The translations under genes were made by a program, and so were the position numbers. This document shows, piece after piece, positions 59,647 through 64,000 of a DNA stretch of 64,000 bases; within the stretch, counting starts at the first letter, position 1, and each line of letters opens with the position of its first letter. Source of the DNA: Spirometra erinaceieuropaei (Eukaryota; Platyhelminthes; Cestoda; Diphyllobothriidea; Diphyllobothriidae); assembly GCA_902702965.1 (NCBI GenBank), contig CACRXP010000727.1:55260-119259 (forward strand), in the 5' to 3' direction. The notes beneath the pieces were generated by a model. It did not search any database. It had not been told where the DNA came from and saw nothing but the letters and a program-made list of their open reading frames with translations.

Positions 59647-60290
59647 AGTTATGAAATGGGGATTAGAGCCCAGAGCATTTTTACAGATGTGATTTGCTAG
59701 TTCATGGGCTCTTACAAGTTGCATTCCGCAAAAACTAAGATATAAGACTGTCTAAGCGACAATTTTATTAACAAACTGTTAAATAATAGGGTTGGGCGTT
59801 TTAAATCAAAACATCTTTCTATTTCATATAGGTTGGTAAGGCAGAGAACTCTCTGAATGGTGAAGTTCAAATTTTCCGTCAGGCCTTCATTTTTTCCTAT
59901 TGTTTATGACACGACTAGACCCTATTTTTAATATAGATAGCGGGAGCCGACTATAGACGAGGGGACTCTTAGGTCATGGAAAAGATTACTGTTTCTGATC
60001 ATTATCCATGACATAAAAAGTCTTTTATTTGCTCGAAAAAATTCATTTCCAAGAGGGCACTTGCTGGGTATACATCCAAAGAGTATATTTATACACCAGT
60101 TCTTAACGCTTAGGAAAGTTGATACTCTGATTGTCTTATATCCAGACCCTGTCTAATTTAAAAAAACGTTTAACTGGCTAAACTATTATAGTACGTTTGG
60201 AGTGAACGTCAGTTAATGAAGTATGACGAAGTTTCCATATTAGAGATATTTCGCCAATAGAAACGAAGAGACGAATCATAGGAAGCAGTC

Positions 60291-60468
60291 GTGAAGAAGA
60301 AGACACGATCGCTGGGACAAGAGCTTTATTCGTCTGAGGTTTCAGATTCCTGCTCAAATCCATCATCAGACCCGTATCGGATCTTGTCTTTGATGATGAG
60401 TTCGAGCAGGAATCCGAAACATCAGGCGAATACAGCCCTTATCCCAGCGATTGTGTCTCCTTCTTCAC
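60291..60468. repeat. Hairpin built from two inverted Penelope 3' ends
   Basis: Two 77-base arms (60291-60367 and 60392-60468) are reverse complements with about 64-67 matches, around a 24-base spacer. Each arm carries the element-end words gatgatg, cgagcaggaatc, gaaac, cagcgat and gtgtc, also seen at 29752-29830 and in part at 32940-33020. The arms could also encode the acidic C terminus (DDEFEQESE). Confidence 0.85.
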
Positions 60469-61769
60469 AAAAGATACTTATATTTTCGGATAACAAAGTC
60501 GACAGCTAATAGATCGTACCCTTCCTCTGCGACGTTTGTTTTTTAAGCAGCCTCGTTAAGGTCGTAAAGTCTTAAAAGGTGATTTGCTGACATATTATGA
60601 CTGCCTTAACATAACCTTTTCCAACTGTTTTTTATTAGGAGCACGAGTTTCTAAACAAACCCAGTATTTAAATCCCAAGTCCACGTTCTCAAAAGATAAT
60701 GTACGTTTGTGTTGTACTGTTCGCAAATCAATTTTTAATGTTCTATCCTCGCAGGCAGTCCACGAAATTAAATAATTCTCTGACGAACAAACATTGAGTA
60801 GTGAAAGCGTTTTCTTATTTTGACATACCATCTAGGAATCGCACTTTTACTATAATGAAGTAACATTCATTTAAACAAAAGTACTCGAAGATGTCATAAG
60901 CGGCAGGAAAGAGTTCATACTAAATAAGTATATCTCGGCTTATGTTTATGCTGTGGGTTTTACTAACTCTGCATTTAGAAGAAAGTAGGAGTATTGCTTA
61001 ACAAAACTCTTAGATCAGGTGGGCAATTAGCCCATGTTTGTGTATAGTTTGTCAGATAAACCGTAGCCAGTGGGCTTTCTAAAAACACGTTTATTTTCTC
61101 CGAAGTAGTATTATTAAATACTTTACATGGGTTTCCTAAAATTTGCTGATTTAAACACATATAAATCAATCTGTTGATCAGAGTGCCCGTTAGTGCGGAG
61201 AAATTCTAGTACCAAGTGTGAAATGATTTTAGAACTAGCAAGAAGTCATTGCGCGCTATCCATAGATATTCTCTGCCGCCAAGTCGGTCTGCGATCCACC
61301 AAATCATTCAGCTACGGCAGATGTGTTGTGTTTATTAGAATTCAAAAATGTTTGCTTAATTAAAAATTTGCATAGGTAGAGTTATAATATTAATTACTTT
61401 GCAATATAATCCCCAGATATTACTGTCACTTCAGGGTGCTAGATTTTGCATAAGGTCATTTCCGGCCACCGGAAAAATCTATACTCTGCATAAAAGATAA
61501 TTCCTCAGGTAGTTGAAATTTTTCCTAATGATTTTCACCGTCCTTGACTATTAAAACGTATTTTACGGAAGAATGCACAAAAATACTCCCTGGATTTTTT
61601 GGAGGCGAAATACAATTTTAAAGTTTCCAGTTGAAGAGGCGACGTTTTCCGGTTTTATATCAATGAATAATTATGGGATTTTTGTGAACATGAAGCATCC
61701 TTTCGTAAAAAATCGTATTCATCCATTTATAAATGCTGCTTACAAAGTGTACAAATGGCCAATATCCAC

Positions 61770-61930
61770 TGTAAAATTTTGTAAACCCTATATAACACCT
61801 TAATCGTGCATGGAAATGCATAATTCTTTTACACGGAAAGCATATACAGCTTGTAGTTTGGAATGCACGTACAAGTGGATTCAAAATTATTCAGAAATTG
61901 AGAAAGCTTTTTAAACCTTGTGGTACTTTC
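61770..61930 (+). repeat. Diverged copy of the repeat found beside the gap
   Basis: Shared words in the same order as 47170-47360: aaaccctatat, aaatgcata/aaatgtatg, cacggaaagcatatac/cgcggaaaatatac, gcttgtagtttggaa/gtttgtagtctggaa, and attgagaaagctttttaaac/attgaaaaagttttggaaac. Rough identity is 65-75% by eye. Confidence 0.5.
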
Positions 61931-64000
61931 TTTCAAGCAAGAAGTATAAAGGGCATGTAAATAGCTACCAGATGAGTTCTAGAAAGGATAAGTTGTGCAT
62001 CCTTTTTGTAAAATTCATATGAATTTTTGAGAGCATTCAAAACAAATAAGGAACTTCCGAGCTACTAGAATGGTCACTTCTACCGTGTTCTGTTTCTGCG
62101 GTTTGCCGATAAAAAGCTCGCGCAGAAGGCGGCATCCTAATGTGACTTAAATGCTGGCGGTCTTGCTGCAAGCTAATCAATATCATAACCCCAATTAAGC
62201 AGTCTTTTCTGATCGGAAGCTCATTCTAGAATTCTGGTCAAAATTTTATGAACTGGCACATCTGCTGTACCTGGTAAATCAAGAGGCTTAAATGTGCGGA
62301 TATGAGACTGCACGATTTCATATAAGTGCAAACAGCCTATAGCGACCATTGAATTACGAAGAGCATCCAGCGATGATTGTTAAAAGCACATGGCCTTCAA
62401 AATCTTCGGCCATGTTAATAAACGTAATGAAGTCTCGTTCAATGAATTTCTTACGAGCAGACTGTCTTAAGAAATTCATGCTGGTGTCTAGGCTTATGAA
62501 TTAGACTATTTTTGTAACAAGCAAGATGATGTCACTGTATATATGGAAAATTCCATATATTCTTTTGCATAGATAGCGGAGGCCACAAAACATACCTGGT
62601 CTTGCAGAAATAAAAACTGGCGACGTTTTGCCGAATATATAAGCAAACAGAAAATGGCTCCTTGTGCTGAAGCTTGGTCGCAATCACTAACATACGCGCC
62701 AGAATAGATGTGTAACTAAGGGTTGTTCAATTTCAATGGAATAAGTCACTATTAAGAGTAAGAAATCTTTTTGAATACGAAAACTATTAATATATCGTAT
62801 TTTCTACTTTGTTTATAGAAATTTAGAACAAGCAAAATAACTTTAAAAAGATGTGATATGTTCGACATTTACCGTTAAATACCGCCAAATTAAGGAAAAC
62901 ATATTACAAACCCGATACACACTTACCGAAAATGCTTTGTCAGCGTTTCTACTTTCACACTTAAGTAGGTAACCAACGAAGTCAGTGAGGTTTGTCAATT
63001 ATTGACGTTTTCAAAACTCCATATAAGTAGTTAGATTTACCTCCGGAAAACTCCATGTTTATTCAGACAATCAAAACCCTATGGAAACCGTTATACACTA
63101 ACCAAAAATTAGGGCGATTTCAGCATCTGTCCTCGGGCTAACAATATATTCTCTGTCTGAATGTCGATGCAGCAAGGATATTGTACATGCTGCCAATAGA
63201 ACGAAAATTTGTCCAGAAATCTGGCTAGTATTTACCTTACTCAAGACGAATTTGGGGAATCTTATACCACAAAATTTCACTCGCACTGTCTATATTGAGG
63301 ACCGTCATTCTCCAGGGTTCCGTTTGGCGACCACGAAGTCTAACTTATTCCTGCTCTGCGCCTGCCGACAAGGGAAACGATCAACAAATTAAAAATTTCG
63401 CTTCATTTGTTGCAACTGGTAGGTAGTCTCATATGTACATCACTTATGTGGTAGGATTAATAATTGTTAATGAAAAAATCAAAAATGAAAAAGGCTTGAA
63501 ACTAAGTCTGCAGATTTGGTTCTATGTAAGCCAGCCCAAGTAACAGCTCGAACTGAATTAAAAAAGCCGAATTTTTTTAAAGACATACTCACTTCTGTTT
63601 TTCAAGCACGAACCTAACATGGGTATAATCATCAGAACGTCTTAGAACCAGTCGACGGCTTATCGACTGTTATTAATCTTGCATAGCATGGATAACGAGT
63701 AAGAACTGCACAAAAAATCCAAAATTGTTTAAGTATAATATTAAAGCAGCAAGGCCATAGTTGCGAACACAGTTAAGTCGATGGAAGGTCACTTAAAACA
63801 TGACAAAAGTAGAACATGGTCACGCTACTTACAGCAGTAGACAAGCGACTACAACGACGTGTTCATGTTTATTACATTATCCAATCGCTCAGGTCTTCCG
63901 TTCATATATAGCAGCTTTCAAGTATCGCTCAGTCCGAGTTTTTCGGTCAAAAAGAAGGTTCTTTATGATGATGACTATCAGAAGCATAAAAGTCCTGTTG

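Larger units (their letters stand above)
59647..64000. other. Upstream flank of the receptor gene
   Basis: AT-rich DNA containing the Penelope hairpin (60291-60468) and the diverged repeat at 61770-61930. The remaining open frames are short and without motif. No upstream gene or untranslated exon could be identified. Confidence 0.5.

Noticed and set aside
1..64000. CRISPR arrays, operons, rRNA, intact tRNA genes
   Set aside because: No regularly spaced repeats, no bacterial gene organisation, and no complete cloverleaf were found. The window is clearly metazoan.

Overview
This is a eukaryotic window: it holds split genes with GT-AG and GC-AG introns, retrotransposon debris, and no operons or Shine-Dalgarno sites. 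The Penelope-like and CR1/L2-like fragments and the kilobase-sized introns fit a parasitic flatworm. A diphyllobothriid-type tapeworm is my best guess, but it rests on recall of similar repeats and no search was run.

Two host genes can be reconstructed. (1) Plus strand, 3067-19050: a complete-looking tektin in seven exons whose phases all agree, giving 410 residues, the usual tektin length. It encodes a coiled-coil axonemal doublet-microtubule protein. (2) Minus strand, 59575 to 41794: an ionotropic glutamate receptor subunit of the kainate/AMPA type. Ten exons are visible: signal peptide, most of the amino-terminal domain, M1, pore loop, M3, S2 and M4. The end of the amino-terminal domain and the S1 half of the ligand-binding domain are absent. 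Their expected place contains a 178-base run of N.

Layout: 1-1145, 3' end of a dead non-LTR retrotransposon; 3067-19050, tektin; 19051-41600, a gene-poor block between the two convergent genes with Penelope fragments (23.9-24.2 kb, 29.7-31.0 kb, 31.4-33.0 kb, 39.5-41.2 kb), a LINE reverse-transcriptase fragment (24.6-25.1 kb), a GC-rich dispersed repeat and one unassigned candidate exon (27968-28136); 41597-59575, the receptor gene with repeats in its introns; 59576-64000, 5' flank with a Penelope-end hairpin (60291-60468).

The least expected observations are: two frame-enforced GC-AG introns in the receptor gene, with a third perfect GC-donor look-alike next to its stop codon; the gap coinciding with the missing S1 exons; a lysine directly after the Q/R-site glutamine in the pore; a strongly diverged tektin signature nonapeptide; and Penelope termini repeatedly arranged as inverted repeats. 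The two host genes have no evident functional link beyond both belonging to a ciliated, neural metazoan.
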